NCBI GenBank assembly: GCA_015179045.1
Contig: WHUZ01000045.1
Coordinates: forward strand, 372,001 to 436,000
Direction of reading: 5' to 3'
DNA: 64,000 nucleotides
Source of the DNA: Kalaharituber pfeilii
Lineage: Eukaryota > Ascomycota > Pezizomycetes > Pezizales > Pezizaceae
The position numbers were made by a program, and so were the translations under genes. Position 1 is the stretch's first letter; each line of letters starts with the position of its first letter. The notes beneath the pieces were generated by a model. It was given only the letters and a program-made list of their open reading frames with translations. It searched no databases and was not told the origin of the DNA. Positions 1 to 10,592 of this stretch are shown here, piece by piece.

Positions 1-2262
1 CTGTCCGCAATCTCATGCGTCTGTCGCTGGGCATCCGGGGCGGTATATGTCTTTACCCCTATATATATGATGGCGGAAGGTGTCCTGAAACATTTGAGGT
101 AACGAAACAAGATCTTCTAGCATGCGTCATCACTTCAGTGACTTCCGGAGTCGAGGATTTGTGCATCCATTGAACTCGGCGACGGCCATGCACTGAGCAA
201 GATTAGCTGTGGCCATTTCACTGATTGCGAAAACGCGAACCCATGTGGGCGTTCCTTTGTATTCGGAAAGGCTGTCTAGCCAGTTTCTCGTGTGATTTGG
301 TGTTTGAAGCGCACCACATACTGTAATCTGTTCCAACATAGGCAGCTCGCGCGACTCTACCTATCTCGAAGGTTTTGACTATGATACTTGGCGTGAAGCT
401 TACTGCTTGAATCTAACTTTCGATCGAGTAGTAGTCTCACCAGTACCAGTAGTCCCACTTTGCGTACGTGGACACAGCATGCGTACTCAAGCCTCTTCCT
501 CGAGGGCGGAGTGTTGGAAAAGGCTATGGAGTCTTGTTTCTGAGTTTCAGCGCAGTCTTTAACATATGGTCGTTCTCATCATAGTGAAAGCAAATCTTGA
601 GCGTCGCAATGGAATTACAATGGGCAACGGAAGCTGACGATCTACTTATATCAGCAGGCCAACTGTTATGCTACTCTGCGATAGAAGGCTTCCAATACGA
701 GCACCTGCAGTGTGACGTTACAGTCGCTCTGAAAACCAGTTTTCTAGATTAACATGTTTAGCTCTTTTCATTGTGTGTGCATCTATGCGCAGCAAAGTCA
801 TAATAGTGAGGTAATATCTAAATGTTAAACGCACTTTTTATGCTTCAGAAGTTCTTACTTGGATATTAGACTTTGAGTGGCTCCGCAGTTTATACGATTA
901 CCCTCTTTGAGGTGACCATACGCCATGTCCTGAGATCAGAACACTCCTGCTCTACCTACCTTCAAGAACCGCTGAGCAGAGAGGAAGTGCGGATTGACAT
1001 ACCTCCATTCTCCTGATGTGCAGCTGTATTCAAGATCACCAAAGGTTAACTCAACAGCAGAATCGTTTGAAGGCGATGGGTGAAATGTGGTTTTAACTTT
1101 TTTTCTATTTTGATTATTGGTGTTCACATCCCGCTCCCCCGCTCGCCCGCTCCTGACTCGTCTGACCACCTGTTATGCTGTTCCCATGATGCACTTGGTC
1201 CTCTCATAATAGTGAGCGGCACGAGCTAGCTCGAGTGGGCTTGGGCTCCTACTACCGTACTTCTTCTTGGGATCCTCATACTTCTTGCCTAGGTTCCTGC
1301 GCCTCCCAATGCACCCCTACTCGATTTTGGCATCCTGATATCGTGGAAAATGAGCTCCTCTGGGCGAAGCATTCACTTGGCAGCAGCCGTATTATGTCTT
1401 TGGGGATCTAGGCAGTGAAAGGGGGCGCCAGCTTGCCACCTTACATAGCGTATGTTGATTTATGTAGCTATGTAGTGTTGGGTTCCGCATTGCAGTAATC
1501 TGGTTGGCCTTCCAATGCAAATAGCGGCTTTCGCACAAGCTTGGCAGGAGTGTACGCTCCTTTCATTAGACCTCTACCTCTCTGAGCCCCAACCACGTAG
1601 TATCATCTGGGCACAATGGAACCTGCGGGCGAGTGTGGCTGACACGGTGGGACCGATGCTGAAAATACTGCACGGGAAGGGATATCTCCACACCTATAAT
1701 ATCCATCCCACCGTTAACAGTGCCCACCACATTTCGTTCAACAACCCTGTGGTGCTCGTACGCTCTTTGACCAAGCAAGGCTTTAAGCCCCTCAATATCA
1801 ACGTTCCCCTACGTCACAGACAGCGACAACAACCTCCCGGGGATAATAACCACGCGATCTATTAATATTATCCGGTGCGCCGACATACAGGTCAGCAGCA
1901 GAAGGCGCTCCAGGATATATGGCACTCAGATGGATTCAGTCGATAGCTGAGGACCCTGAAGGGTGGGCAGCTTATGGGTTTATTGTTGAGCGCCGTAAGT
2001 GAGTGGAGGTTGCGAAATGGCAGCGATGATTTACTTCCACATACAGTATTTATTAGGAGCTATCTATCGGCGGGAGCAGGATGAGAGGGGGCTTCGGGTG
2101 CGGCGGCAGGGTGAAGGAGGCGGTTGGTGAGGCGGAGCAGGAGGAGGAAGAAAAGGGAGAGTCAACTCTGAGGGTATGGACCGAAAACTTGTTTGGTGCC
2201 AAGAACGCTAGCAGTGGTGGTTGAGGGTAACTCCTCAAGTTACAAGAGGAACTTACGAGCGT
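1..2262. other. No recognisable gene; old repeat fragments
   Basis: I see no recognisable protein or RNA gene. Short open frames on both strands (for example minus 130-339 and plus 1515-1865) have no family motif I can name and no clear intron structure. The only repeat signal is at 1210-1226, where TAGTGAGCGGCACGAGC is identical to the terminal inverted repeat of the element at 36169-36544. Its partner end is not seen nearby, so it is probably a broken end of that transposon family. Confidence 0.5.
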
Positions 2263-2400
2263 TTTTTATTTTTTATTTATTTTTTATTTTTTTTTTTTTT
2301 TATTTCATTACTCGCATGCCGCCTTATAGGCTATGGCGAGGTTTTTTTTGTTGAGTCACGTAACCCCGCATAGGGAATTGACTTCAGCGTCCAAGCCACA
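2263..2400 (-). mobile_element. Compound of a LINE-type tail and a SINE-type tail
   Basis: A T-rich tract (2263-2302) leads into ATTTCATTACTCGCATGCC and GGCTATGGCGAGG, the minus-strand form of the hairpin 3' tail shared by the LINEs of this window. Directly after it comes a second T run and GAGTCACGTAACCCCGC, the minus-strand form of the SINE-type tail. No coding sequence is attached. It is either two successive short insertions or one chimeric retroposon. I could not define target-site duplications. Confidence 0.6.
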
Positions 2401-2463
2401 TTCCCCAGTAGTCCATTGCATAGGCCTTGCCACTGGTTTTCTGGCGATCTTGACCCATCTGTT

Positions 2464-2495
2464 CAAGCGATTAATGAAATATAAAAAAAAAAAAA
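2464..2495 (+). mobile_element. 32-bp retroposed LINE tail with 12-bp TSD
   Basis: The insert is CAAGCGATTAATGAAATATA plus an A run: only the 3' arm of the hairpin tail and poly(A). It is flanked by perfect 12-bp direct repeats GACCCATCTGTT at 2452-2463 and 2496-2507, the hallmark of target-primed reverse transcription. It is the shortest insertion in the window and truncates inside the hairpin. Confidence 0.85.
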
Positions 2496-3018
2496 GACCC
2501 ATCTGTTGGTCATTCTGGCTCTTGCGAATGCAGGATATTGTACCGACGCCGCCCATGGCGAGGCAAGGATTTCGCCCCCACCCGTGGCGCGACCGTAGGT
2601 ACCAAAGGTGTCTGTTGAAGTGATGGAGCCTTTGTTGTAACATTACACCCGTTTCCCCAAGGTTGCAGTTATCCTTTGTGGTTCTTCTTCCCTATAACTA
2701 TTTTCATAACTATTTTATTGCACTCATATGCATGATGATTCCTTGCATATGATTCCCGTCTCAATAAGTGCTTTGCGGCTCTGCTACTGATCACTCCTAC
2801 ACTCTTCATGCTCTTTTCATTTCGTCGTGGTCCTATAGTTATTCTATGCACTACATCTCTCATGTATATAATGTTACTAGTCTTGGACCACCGTCCTTGA
2901 CAGACTGTCCGGGGGCCGCTGGAAGTATGGTATGTCCATATGTATAAATCCGCGTACATTGGCGAGGAAGATTTTTATACGCGACTAAGCATTCAACAGA
3001 TGCCCGATACTTCCATGA

Positions 3019-3490
3019 GTATTTTTTCTTTTTAGTGCTCGTATATTGTCCTGTGGGCTATAACTAAATTAAATGGAGAGGAAATATAACAGGAAATAAA
3101 ATCAAAGAGGAAAAATTTAACAGAAATAATAAAGAAATAAACAAGTGCAGTCTCCTTCAATGTCACATCTCTACTCATCTCATCAGTTCTACTAGTAGAG
3201 AATCTGGTTCGTCTGCTTTTTTTGCTGTGGGCGTCCTTGTTACCTCCAGTCCCCCTGGCAACTTCCTGCTCCAAAGGCCGCATCTAGATATGCGGATACC
3301 TCCTCTTCCATGCCGCACAGTCTAACTGCGGCCCATTCACCTTCCCTATAATATGCCGCCACGCCCTCAAACCTTTTTCAGCGATCAGCCCTCGAAACGT
3401 GCTGCTCGGTCGGCCTAGCCACTGAAGGTGCCTATAGATCAACTGAAGCCTGTTCCTCTCCTCTGCTCATCCCCTCTTGGCCTGTATCCT
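3019..3490 (-). pseudogene. LINE relic, 3' end of ORF2 with decayed tail
   Basis: On the minus strand, broken frames read ERNRLQLIYRHLQWLG and EKGLRAWRHIIGK (about 3480-3340), matching ERNRLGLSYRPLTRLG and LLRKWQYEIGK in the C-terminal part of the complete ORF2 at 20465-23734. Further down, KKADEPDSLLVELMR ends in a stop, as LINE ORF2 C-termini do. The tail around 3020-3065 (T run, GTGCTCGTATATTG, GGGCTATAAC) is a decayed version of the hairpin tail. Stops and frameshifts make it dead. Confidence 0.65.
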
Positions 3491-3599
3491 CATATTTTCG
3501 TGCTACTCTGCATGCATTGCTGGAGCCATCTGGTGTTGGGCCCCCTTCTGCCAACTTGGTTAGCTTTTCAATTGACTTGGGAATCTGACAACCAATGAA

Positions 3600-4124
3600 T
3601 CCAACAGGCCAGGCCGGGCCGGGCCAACAGAAGGCATGAACTGGCCTGGACCGAGAAATTCTGGGCCTAGCCTGACCTAAACAATCAGGCCAGGCCAGGC
3701 CATGAACCGGTCCAGGTCTTACAGGCCAGTCCAGGCCATTCAGGCAGGTTCAAGCCAATTAAACGAATCCTCCACAGCTATCCAGGTGAATTGAGGCCAG
3801 CATTTACCAGATTGTTTGAGCATTTAAATGAGTAGAATCTCCCGTATATCTAGAATCTTAAACAGCAGCGGTCTACGACTTTCTTCAAGTATGTATCACA
3901 CTTTATATTCAAGTATATATACTAAGAAATATTTTCAGAGATGATGGACCTTCCAAATAATACAACAGATGGGACTCAGTTCTTCGATGATGATACCTAA
4001 TACGCAATTGTCAATTACTAATAGTGGAAATATTCAGGACTATTAAAATCTAATTCACATGGGTTAAATTCTAAAATCGCTTGAATTTATGTAAATGGCC
4101 TGCTTGGCCTGGACCGGCCTGATT
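3600..4124. mobile_element. Relic of a GGCC-rich hAT-like element
   Basis: Both ends carry dense GGCCAGGCC/GGCCTGG repeats (3600-3760 and 4095-4122). The AT-rich centre includes a short stretch (around 3940-4000, CTTCCAAATAATAC and GATGATGATACC) resembling the interior of the better preserved element at 55986-56906. The terminal CAGTGTTCCCAAC motif is too decayed to place ends or a duplication. The duplicated gene fragment at 4125 starts exactly where its right GGCC block stops. Confidence 0.45.
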
Positions 4125-4300
4125 GTGTGCGGCATGGGCAACATCAAAGAACAGGCGGTGCAACAACAAAATTCCAGAAGGTGGTAGTCCCTACTGTCAC
4201 GTACACTCGCCCAAACCGGTAAAACAATCCCGAAGTCGCCTGCATAAAGCCGCAGAGGGATGCACAGCTGTCTCCTGCGATGTGGACCGAGGCACCAAAT
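4125..4300 (+). pseudogene. Duplicated 5' fragment of the T5orf172 gene
   Basis: About 176 bp matches 15950-16128 with roughly a dozen differences, so it is a copy of the N-terminal zinc-binding exon region of the gene at 15927. The conceptual reading still gives CAAWATSKNRRCNNKIPEG and YCHVHSPKP, and the frame is open through the copied segment. It stops abruptly after GGCACCAAAT, then runs into unrelated sequence. No GIY-YIG domain follows. It abuts a hAT-like relic, which suggests capture or flanking duplication by a transposon (inference). Confidence 0.8.
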
Positions 4301-4619
4301 TGTCGGAACATTACATCCGTTGCCACCTGTTGCTGTTATCTTTTCACTGATATCTTTTCACTGTTATCTTGTCGTCCCACTCATGCATTTAGCCTTGCTA
4401 GTGGACTGTGTATGAATGACGCCACAACGCCAACTTTTGTATGGCTTACGCCACGGCGTTCCCTTTGCAAGCCACGCATCCCGTGCCTTTCTCACCTTCT
4501 TGATCATGATATGATATCTTCCCTGATTATTTCCTATTCAGTCATGGTTCCCAAGTCACGTTATGCTATGCTTTCTCATGTATATAAACCTGCTGTTCTT
4601 GCGACGCTTGTATTGTAGT

Positions 4620-5539
4620 AGAAAAACAGATAACAGGACTTGAGAATGCAATAAGAGAGTACATCACAGTAAAGAAAGAGCCTGTGGTAGTCTTCAGCAG
4701 GCAGCAAGTGACCCCAAGGATCACGAAAGTGATAATGAGCTAAGGAAGAAGGAGGAAGGAGGCAGATAGACACAGAAGCAGGTCCTCAGATGACGAGAGA
4801 GGGAGCAGAGTAAGTGAGAGAAAGAGAGAGAAAAGAGGAGATTAGAAGATAGGAGATTCGTAACTAGACTTTGTACTAGCAGTACTCACACTTTTACAGA
4901 TAGTAGGGAAGAAAGAAGAAGCCAAGGAGGAAGAAGAAAAGAAGAAGAGTAATGAAGAAGTAAGGAAAGAGGAGAAGGAAAGAATGGAAGAGAAAGAGTA
5001 TAAAGAAAAAGAGCTAGAAGAGAAAAAAAAAGAAATGCTTACAGTACATATAGTACAAGTGCTAGATAGGAAGGCAAAAGAGCTAAAGAAAGAGAATAAA
5101 AGAGTAAAGGTAAAGAAGCTAGGAGTAGTATAGATATAGATAGTAGCAATGCTAGGAGAAGATACCTTTGAGGCAAGGTAGAACAAGTTAGGTAAGAGAG
5201 CAAAGAAAGTAGAAAAGATGCTATAGTACAAGAGGTATAATAAATTAGTTAGGCTAGGCTAAGGTTAGGATTCAGAGTCTTAAAGAATTCAAAGTATAGG
5301 ATTAAAGTACAAGGTAGGTAGTAGATATTAAAGCAGATTTATAGTAGGCAAAGGTAGTTAGTAGTATATAGTATAAAGAGGTAGATATATTAAAAGCTAA
5401 ATATAACTGTAAAATACAAGTTATTGTATAAAGAGTTAAGAAATTAGAGAGGGAGAGCTTTTTTCATAGAAAGCCCTTATAGCTAAATAGCAAATAAATA
5501 AACAAATAAATAAAGAAATAAATAAAGTATATAAAAGAC
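4620..5539. other. Purine-rich, CpG-poor degenerate DNA
   Basis: The plus strand is almost entirely A and G with abundant TA (AGTAG, GATAG) and practically no CG. The open frame on the minus strand is a low-complexity Ser/Phe shadow and not a credible gene. The same composition occurs at 7110-7729 and 8389-9200. It may be the RIP-mutated or otherwise deaminated body of a retroelement, but no motif survives that would identify it. Confidence 0.5.
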
Positions 5540-6542
5540 TGTCACGACCCGATGCCTGCATCGCCGCACTCAGGGTAATGCAACGGCTGCCGGCTACCGC
5601 CCGGTCCCGGCTACCGCTCGATCGCTGAACTCCCATGCTAAGCCGGCTGCCGAACCACCAGGAAGAGCCGGTTACTGATCGTCCGCTAGATGAGAAAAGT
5701 CTGCTTTCGCCGCGCGTCTTTGTTGTGCGTTCTTGTTGTGAAAATTCTACGTTTCGCCGCCCTGTCTCTACTGCTTGGCCAAAGGGCCCACCATTTTTCT
5801 TTTTTTTTTTTTTTTTTTTCATATCATTAACCGCTGGCCGCCCTATGGGCTATGGCGATGTGCTATGGATTTATAGACAAAATAATAACAAGAATCAGTC
5901 CCCCCCCCCCTTCCTCCTGAACGACCATAAATGTAGCTAAAAGAAAAGGTAGCGTCACTCTCCGAGCATCTCCATCAGCCTCATCAGCGGGTCTTCTCCC
6001 CCCTCCCCTTCGACCCTCGGTGGTCTCCTCACGTGATCCCTCCCCCCGGCCACCTCCGCCGCCACACTCTGCACTGTCCTAACAGATGTCTCGTTGTCTC
6101 CTCCTCCTCCCCGCACCACCTGCACTCTGGTCCGTCCCCTTCCCCAATTTGCCACCTCCAAGTACGTAGACCCTTACCCCCCACCAGTCCCGCCAATCTT
6201 CCTGTCAGGTGCCCCAACCTCTCTAGTGGTCTATATGCCAATTCCAACCGGTTTCTCTCCCCCGCCCTCTCCCTTCTTCCTCTTTGTCTCATACCGGCTT
6301 CCGTAACAATCTCCGGGGCGCGCTGCAATGCAGTACCCACTCTCGCCGCCTCATTCGCCGCCTCGTTCCCAGCAATGCCTCTATGAGCCTTGACCCATAG
6401 AACCGCCAAGGGCCCACCATGTATATAAGGGCCCAATATGGCCGCCTTGTAGATAGTTCTTTCTTTCCTCATCTGTTGTCTTGTCAATCAATGATCCACC
6501 TAGCCTGACTCCATGACACCTCCGAACTCTTGAACCGTGACA
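5540..6542 (+). mobile_element. Ty3-type 5' LTR interrupted by a LINE
   Basis: The sequence starts TGTCACG (5540) and ends CGTGACA (6536-6542), a 7-bp terminal inverted repeat with TG..CA ends. Without the LINE at 5795-6407 and one 13-bp duplication it is about 377 bp, a normal LTR size. A Gag-like frame begins 127 bp downstream. I find no second copy of this LTR in the window, so the element is truncated or its 3' half is lost. The right boundary could also lie at 6566, because GTGACA recurs in the tandem repeat there. Confidence 0.6.
5795..6407 (-). mobile_element. 5'-truncated LINE with 13-bp TSD
   Basis: Perfect duplications AAGGGCCCACCAT lie at 5782-5794 and 6408-6420. The minus strand reads the end of ORF2: WVKAHRGIAGNEAANEAA (RNase H, last catalytic Asp replaced by Asn), ERNRLELAYRPLERLG, then the CX2C..HX4C knuckle CRWCGEEEETTRHLLGQC. 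The 3' tail is the shared hairpin plus a long T run (5797-5820). It belongs to a different subfamily from the complete element at 20337-25187. The insertion sits inside the LTR at 5540-6542. Confidence 0.88.
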
Positions 6543-6566
6543 CCCCTGAACTCCTGAACTGTGACA
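6511..6566 (+). repeat. 24-bp tandem repeat at LTR/leader junction
   Basis: Two full units and a partial one of about 24 bp, each beginning with YRTGACACC and continuing YCYGAACTCYTGAAC, span the LTR end and the start of the leader. Because every unit contains TGACA, the precise LTR boundary is ambiguous by one unit. Confidence 0.7.
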
Positions 6567-6668
6567 CCTCCGAAATTACTAGAATCCGCTAGAACGTATC
6601 CCTTGGTCGCATAGACCGCCCGCTTGTGATTTTACAACAGATCATCACCCACCAACCGATATGTTAAC

Positions 6669-7109
6669 ATGGCTTCTTCTGATGCTCTACTCTCCACTCC
6701 AGAAACCTTAGAGACCCCAGAAATGACTTTTAACTACCAGATACAGACCTGGCAGGCAAAGCCTATACCAGCTAATGAAGCTGAGCATCTCGCGCACCGA
6801 GCGGAGGCCATCAATTTGTTTAATGCTATGAACGAACACGGCACTACCCTCGAGCAGCATGTCAAGGATCTCCACGAAGAAAACGAGACATTCTCCCAAC
6901 AACAGCAGGACCTTCTCAGACAACATACCGTCTTGCAGGAGCAGTTTAACGACCTCTGTATGCAACTCCGCCGGGCAAACAAGACAGTGGACCGCCTCAC
7001 TGCCGAGGCCCTAGCCGCCCCTACCTCCTCCTCCTCCTCCAATAAAACGGCCAAAGTTCCTGATCCCGCGAGATATGGAGAGTCGCGAGAGGATCTCAAT
7101 AAATACTAA
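6669..7109 (+). pseudogene. gag: Truncated Gag of a Ty3-like retrotransposon
   Basis: A 146-aa frame starts at an ATG and ends at TAA. Residues about 55-110 form a coiled coil (LEQHVKDLHEENETF, QDLLRQHTVLQEQF, LRRANKTVDRL). A Ser-rich linker follows, then KVPDPARYGESREDLNKY, which resembles the opening of the Gag core of Ty3 elements (FxGxRxxLxxF-like). The frame ends exactly where base composition switches to purine-rich, CpG-free DNA at 7110, so the Gag core, nucleocapsid and Pol are missing or unrecognisable. It lies downstream of the LTR at 5540-6542 in the same orientation. Family assignment is moderate. Confidence 0.6.
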
Positions 7110-7729
7110 TTCGAAGAAGTAGAAGAAAAAGATATAATGAGGATAGCTGCAAGTTCTGAAGAGAGCAGCTAGAGAAGAAAAAGAGATAGGAGTAAAGGGA
7201 CTAAATATAGTATATAGGATAGAAGATATAAAAATAGCTTTAAATAAAACAAAGATAAGAATGATTATTAGAGAGGTAGAATTACTATCAAAGCTAGCAA
7301 AGCTACATATAGAAGATTTCAGAAAGAGAAATAAAGAGAAAAAAGAAAGATAAGAAATTGAAGAAACTAGAGAGTGTAGTAAGTACTAAGAGAGAAGATT
7401 AGGTTTAAGATAATCTTAAACTACTGACAAGGCCAGTAAATAAGATTCTTAGAAGAGGAAAAGAAAATATTATATAAAGAAAAATATAAAAAGATAGAGA
7501 TAGAGATTATAGAAAGATTAAAAAGAAAGAAAAAGAAGAGAGAAAGATTTAAAATCTTAGTAAAAGAAACTGAAAAAGAGAGTATAAATTTCTTTTCAAA
7601 TAATAATAAGATTAAAAATAGTAAAATAGAGGTAGAAGTCTAAAAATTAGTAGTAGTATTGAAGATACTAGAAAGAATAGTAATAGTATTTAATAGAAAA
7701 ATAAGAGAAATAAAAAGAATCTTAGAAAG
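7110..7729. other. Purine-rich degenerate DNA after gag
   Basis: This AG-rich plus strand has many TA steps and nearly no CG. It continues without a break in character at 8389-9200, on the far side of the solo LTR. Short translations are highly charged and full of stops. It probably is the degenerated interior of the Ty3-like element whose Gag precedes it, but no Pol motif can be read. Confidence 0.45.
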
Positions 7730-8383
7730 TGTTACAGAGGTAACCTGTCATGCCATATAAACGTCTCGCTGAAGTGTCGTCAAGAGGTATTACCACCTCA
7801 GTACTACTACTAGGATGTCTAGCTAACACCAACAAGTAGGCTGGTGGTAATGGGTTGCCCGGCATGGTGTAAGTAACTGCTAAGATTAGCAATCTTGGTT
7901 ACTGACTATAATCGGCAGTCCTGTTTCGCAAAAGGTATTGCGCAATAACCTCTTCTGTTTTATTCATTGTCTTTTGCATAGGCGCCGGAGTCATGATTGT
8001 TGGAGATCTGCATTAAGTCTTTTGCATAGGCGCCGGAGTTATGATTATTATTAGCATGAGATCTGCATCAAGGCGTTTCGGATTTCTCATCAATGTCGCA
8101 TTGTTTTCATGTATGGGTTGGTCAACTGTTAAGGCTGTTTCCACTTGGCATTTGCAGGGCCTGGCTTGATCCCCAGGTACCGTTTGAACTGGATTAACTA
8201 TACTGTCCTGAAAGAATTACTTCTGTATAAATGAGAAGCCGGACCCACTGGAGTTAGAGGGGCAAGAACCCGAAACTCGACCCTAATAAATATAACGCTT
8301 ATTTACTTCTTAACTACTTCGTTTCTATAGCGACTCTTTACTTAGTTAATTAGTAGACGGCCTACCTTACGTACCCCGTAACA
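7730..8383. mobile_element. Solo LTR with 5-bp TSD
   Basis: A 654-bp unit begins TGTTAC and ends GTAACA (perfect 6-bp inverted termini) and is flanked by GAAAG at 7725-7729 and 8384-8388, the 5-bp duplication expected from a retroviral-type integrase. No internal coding region is attached, so it is a solo LTR left by recombination. It differs from the LTR at 5540 and is inserted in purine-rich relic DNA. AATAAATATAAC near 8286 could be a polyadenylation region. Confidence 0.85.
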
Positions 8384-8388
8384 GAAAG

Positions 8389-9210
8389 TATAAAAGAGAA
8401 TATCCTAGTATTAATCTATTAAGATTTGAAGATTGCTATTATAATAAGTTAAAAAACAGGTAGAGAGAAAGAGAAAAAGATAAAAGATATAAGAAAAATA
8501 GTAGGTATAGTAGTGAGAAGAAAAAGAAAAAAGAGAAATATAAAACTAATATAGATTAAGGCTTTTATCAAGATTGTAGGTAATAAGAAGATAAATAAGT
8601 AAGTAAAGAAGAGAATAATAGAGAAAAAGAAAGAGGTGGCTACTAGAAGTAGAATATGCTAGAGTATAAAGGTATGAAAAAAGAAGAAAAGAGAAATAGA
8701 GTAATTTGAAGAAAAAAAGATTATAGAATGAAGCAGGATAGTAGTATTCAACTTCATAGCTATATATATAGAAAAAATAAAGTACAGAATATAGTTAAAG
8801 AGAATAGGAGTAGTTGAATTAGAAAAATGCAGCTATGTAAAGGCTCAGACAGAAAAGTACCTCGTATTCTAGTACAGTCAGCAGAAGTTTCATCTAGAAG
8901 ACTTTAGAGAATGGAGAGATATAAAGAAGAACTAGAAAAGGATAGTAGAGAATAAGAAAAAGCGGGATGAGTTGGAAAGCTTCTTTTCTGAGATTAAATT
9001 TTAGAAGCAAATTTCCGACTCGGGTTGGGAGATGAGGAGGAGAGATAATGTCATATAATAAGAAATTTTTGTTTCAGGTTGTAAAAGCATGGAGAAAGGA
9101 GAGGAAAGAGGTCAAAAGATATAGGAAGAAGAAGAGGATGAAGTGAAATAGGAGAGCATTTCACTTGCTGATATAGAAACTGAAAGAACTACCAAGATCA
9201 GGTTCTAGAA
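8389..9210. other. Purine-rich degenerate DNA, continuation
   Basis: Same composition as 7110-7729: plus strand A/G-rich, TA-rich and CpG-depleted, with no readable domain. If the solo LTR is removed the two parts join into one 1.45-kb block. Confidence 0.45.
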
Positions 9211-9239
9211 GAGGAGAGAAGGGGGTAGAACAGAGATGT

Positions 9240-9352
9240 GTATGTAGAACTTTCTTTGTTAAGCCTGTCTTCGAGCTTTGAGGGCTTGCCCATAGACCCT
9301 GCCATGGCTTAGCGCTGTAAGCGGGGTTACATGATTTTTTTTAAAAAAAAAT
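9240..9352 (+). mobile_element. SINE 3' region with tail
   Basis: AACTTTCTTTGTTAAGCCTG, GAGGGCTTGCCC and CCTGCCATGGC..GCTGTAAGCGGGGTTAC, followed by T/A runs, closely match the distal half of the SINE on the minus strand at 53121-53425. The upstream part is purine-rich and cannot be aligned with certainty to a tRNA-like head. Confidence 0.65.
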
Positions 9353-9892
9353 ACCTTCTACTCAGAAGCTTTCACCTTCTATTCAAGCTTGAACCGACTC
9401 CAGATTAGCCAAGCCCTCTACTGCATCTTGGCTTGTGCTAATGGTTGTACCTGACAGGAACCTGACTACTGTGTCCTGCCACCACTCTAAGGCCCTCAAT
9501 GTGGTTTCTGGTTGTCTGTATTTCAACCACGCCCCCTTCCAGCAGGTAAATTGTCCTGGCAATGTGGTTTGAATCTGCCTTCTCTAGAGGCTACGAAGTC
9601 TTCTAGCTACTGCCCATGTTGCCTGCTGAGATTTATCCTATTCCGAAAATGTGTATATTAAACCTCAGTTCCCAGTCCAACTGCAGCCCTGCCAGACCGT
9701 TGCCGAATGAGAACTCCCTCTTTTTCATATCTAGTTGGTTGCGGTGGACTTTGAATACCTATGTCAGCTTTGAGAGTGAGCTATCCGAGATCAACCTATG
9801 AATATCATCTACGTAGGCACGAGTCAAAACTCTTTGGTTTGCTGCTGCTTTGACTAGTTGGAATGCGTCAAGAAGACAACTGGTGGCAGCAG

Positions 9893-9895
<3 letters not shown>

Positions 9896-9926
<31 letters not shown>

Positions 9927-9950
9927 ATATCATTAATCGCTTACAGCCCT
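9896..9950 (-). mobile_element. Decayed LINE tail with poly(T)
   Basis: A run of about 27 T is followed by GATATCATTAATCGC and a degraded hairpin (TTACAGCCCTACAG). This is the minus-strand form of the shared LINE 3' tail. No ORF2 sequence is attached and no target-site duplication was found. Confidence 0.55.
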
Positions 9951-10364
9951 ACAGTAGTGACACCAGAGAGCTCTTGGATGCTCCATCTGCCATGGTAGTT
10001 ATGACCCTCCTTTAACGTAATCCCGCTTGTCGCTAACTACAGTAATATTTCATGTAAGTTACCTCTTTCCTCTTGAACAAGTCACCCTACGGCAAGCCTG
10101 GAATATGTCGCTTCTTGGGGTTGATCTTCAGCCAATTGCAAGTCTAGGCTAATACATATGTACATTCCCTCCCATGTGCTATACAGCATACTCTCGAAAT
10201 AAGCATTTCCGATATAAGCATCTATTTGACATAAGCACGTACTGTACCTCGACCGCCCTCATATAAAATAAGCATATATTCGTTACAAGCAAACATATTA
10301 AGTGTTCTGCTGAGTCGCCTTATAGCAAGCGTAGGGGCTGCTAAGCAATTTTGTTAGAAGAATG

Positions 10365-10440
10365 TTTTTTTGTTTTTTTTCTCCCTAATTCCACATAACC
10401 CCGCTTGCGGCTGGTCGCCATGGCAGGGCGAATACTCGTG
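10365..10440 (-). mobile_element. SINE-type tail inside the TIR element
   Basis: A T-rich run followed by CCACATAACCCCGCTTGCGG and CGCCATGGCAGGG is the minus-strand form of the SINE-type tail (GCCATGG..GCAAGCGGGGTTA..An). I did not find a duplication, so the ends are approximate. Confidence 0.55.
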
Positions 10441-10460
10441 TGCCGCTCTATGGCAATGAC

Positions 10461-10592
10461 CAGACGACGCGGAAACCTTAAACCTTTCCTTTTAATTTCA
10501 TTATTGTCCTTTTATTTTTCTATCATGTATCTAAAGTATCGCCATAGCCCACAGGGCGGCAAGCGGTTAATGATATAAAAAAAAAAAAAAAA
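10461..10592 (+). mobile_element. 132-bp LINE fragment with 14-bp TSD
   Basis: Perfect duplications TCTATGGCAATGAC lie at 10447-10460 and 10593-10606. The insert holds only 3' UTR, then the hairpin tail (TCGCCATAGCCCACAGGGC..) TTAATGATAT and poly(A). It is 5'-truncated in the 3' UTR. Confidence 0.88.

Noticed and set aside
3600..3780. CRISPR-like or regulatory repeat array in GGCC blocks
   Set aside because: Units are irregular, without spacers, and match subterminal repeats of hAT-like elements; the window is eukaryotic.
4842..5231. 129-aa Ser/Phe-rich minus-strand frame
   Set aside because: It is the complement of an AG-rich simple-sequence tract; a stop-poor frame is expected by composition.
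6033..6386. Pro/Ser-rich 117-aa plus-strand frame
   Set aside because: Antisense of the LINE ORF2 C-terminus at 5795-6407.
6421..6487. Extension of the LINE ORF2 frame beyond 6407
   Set aside because: It lies outside the target-site duplication and is interrupted-LTR sequence read by chance in frame.
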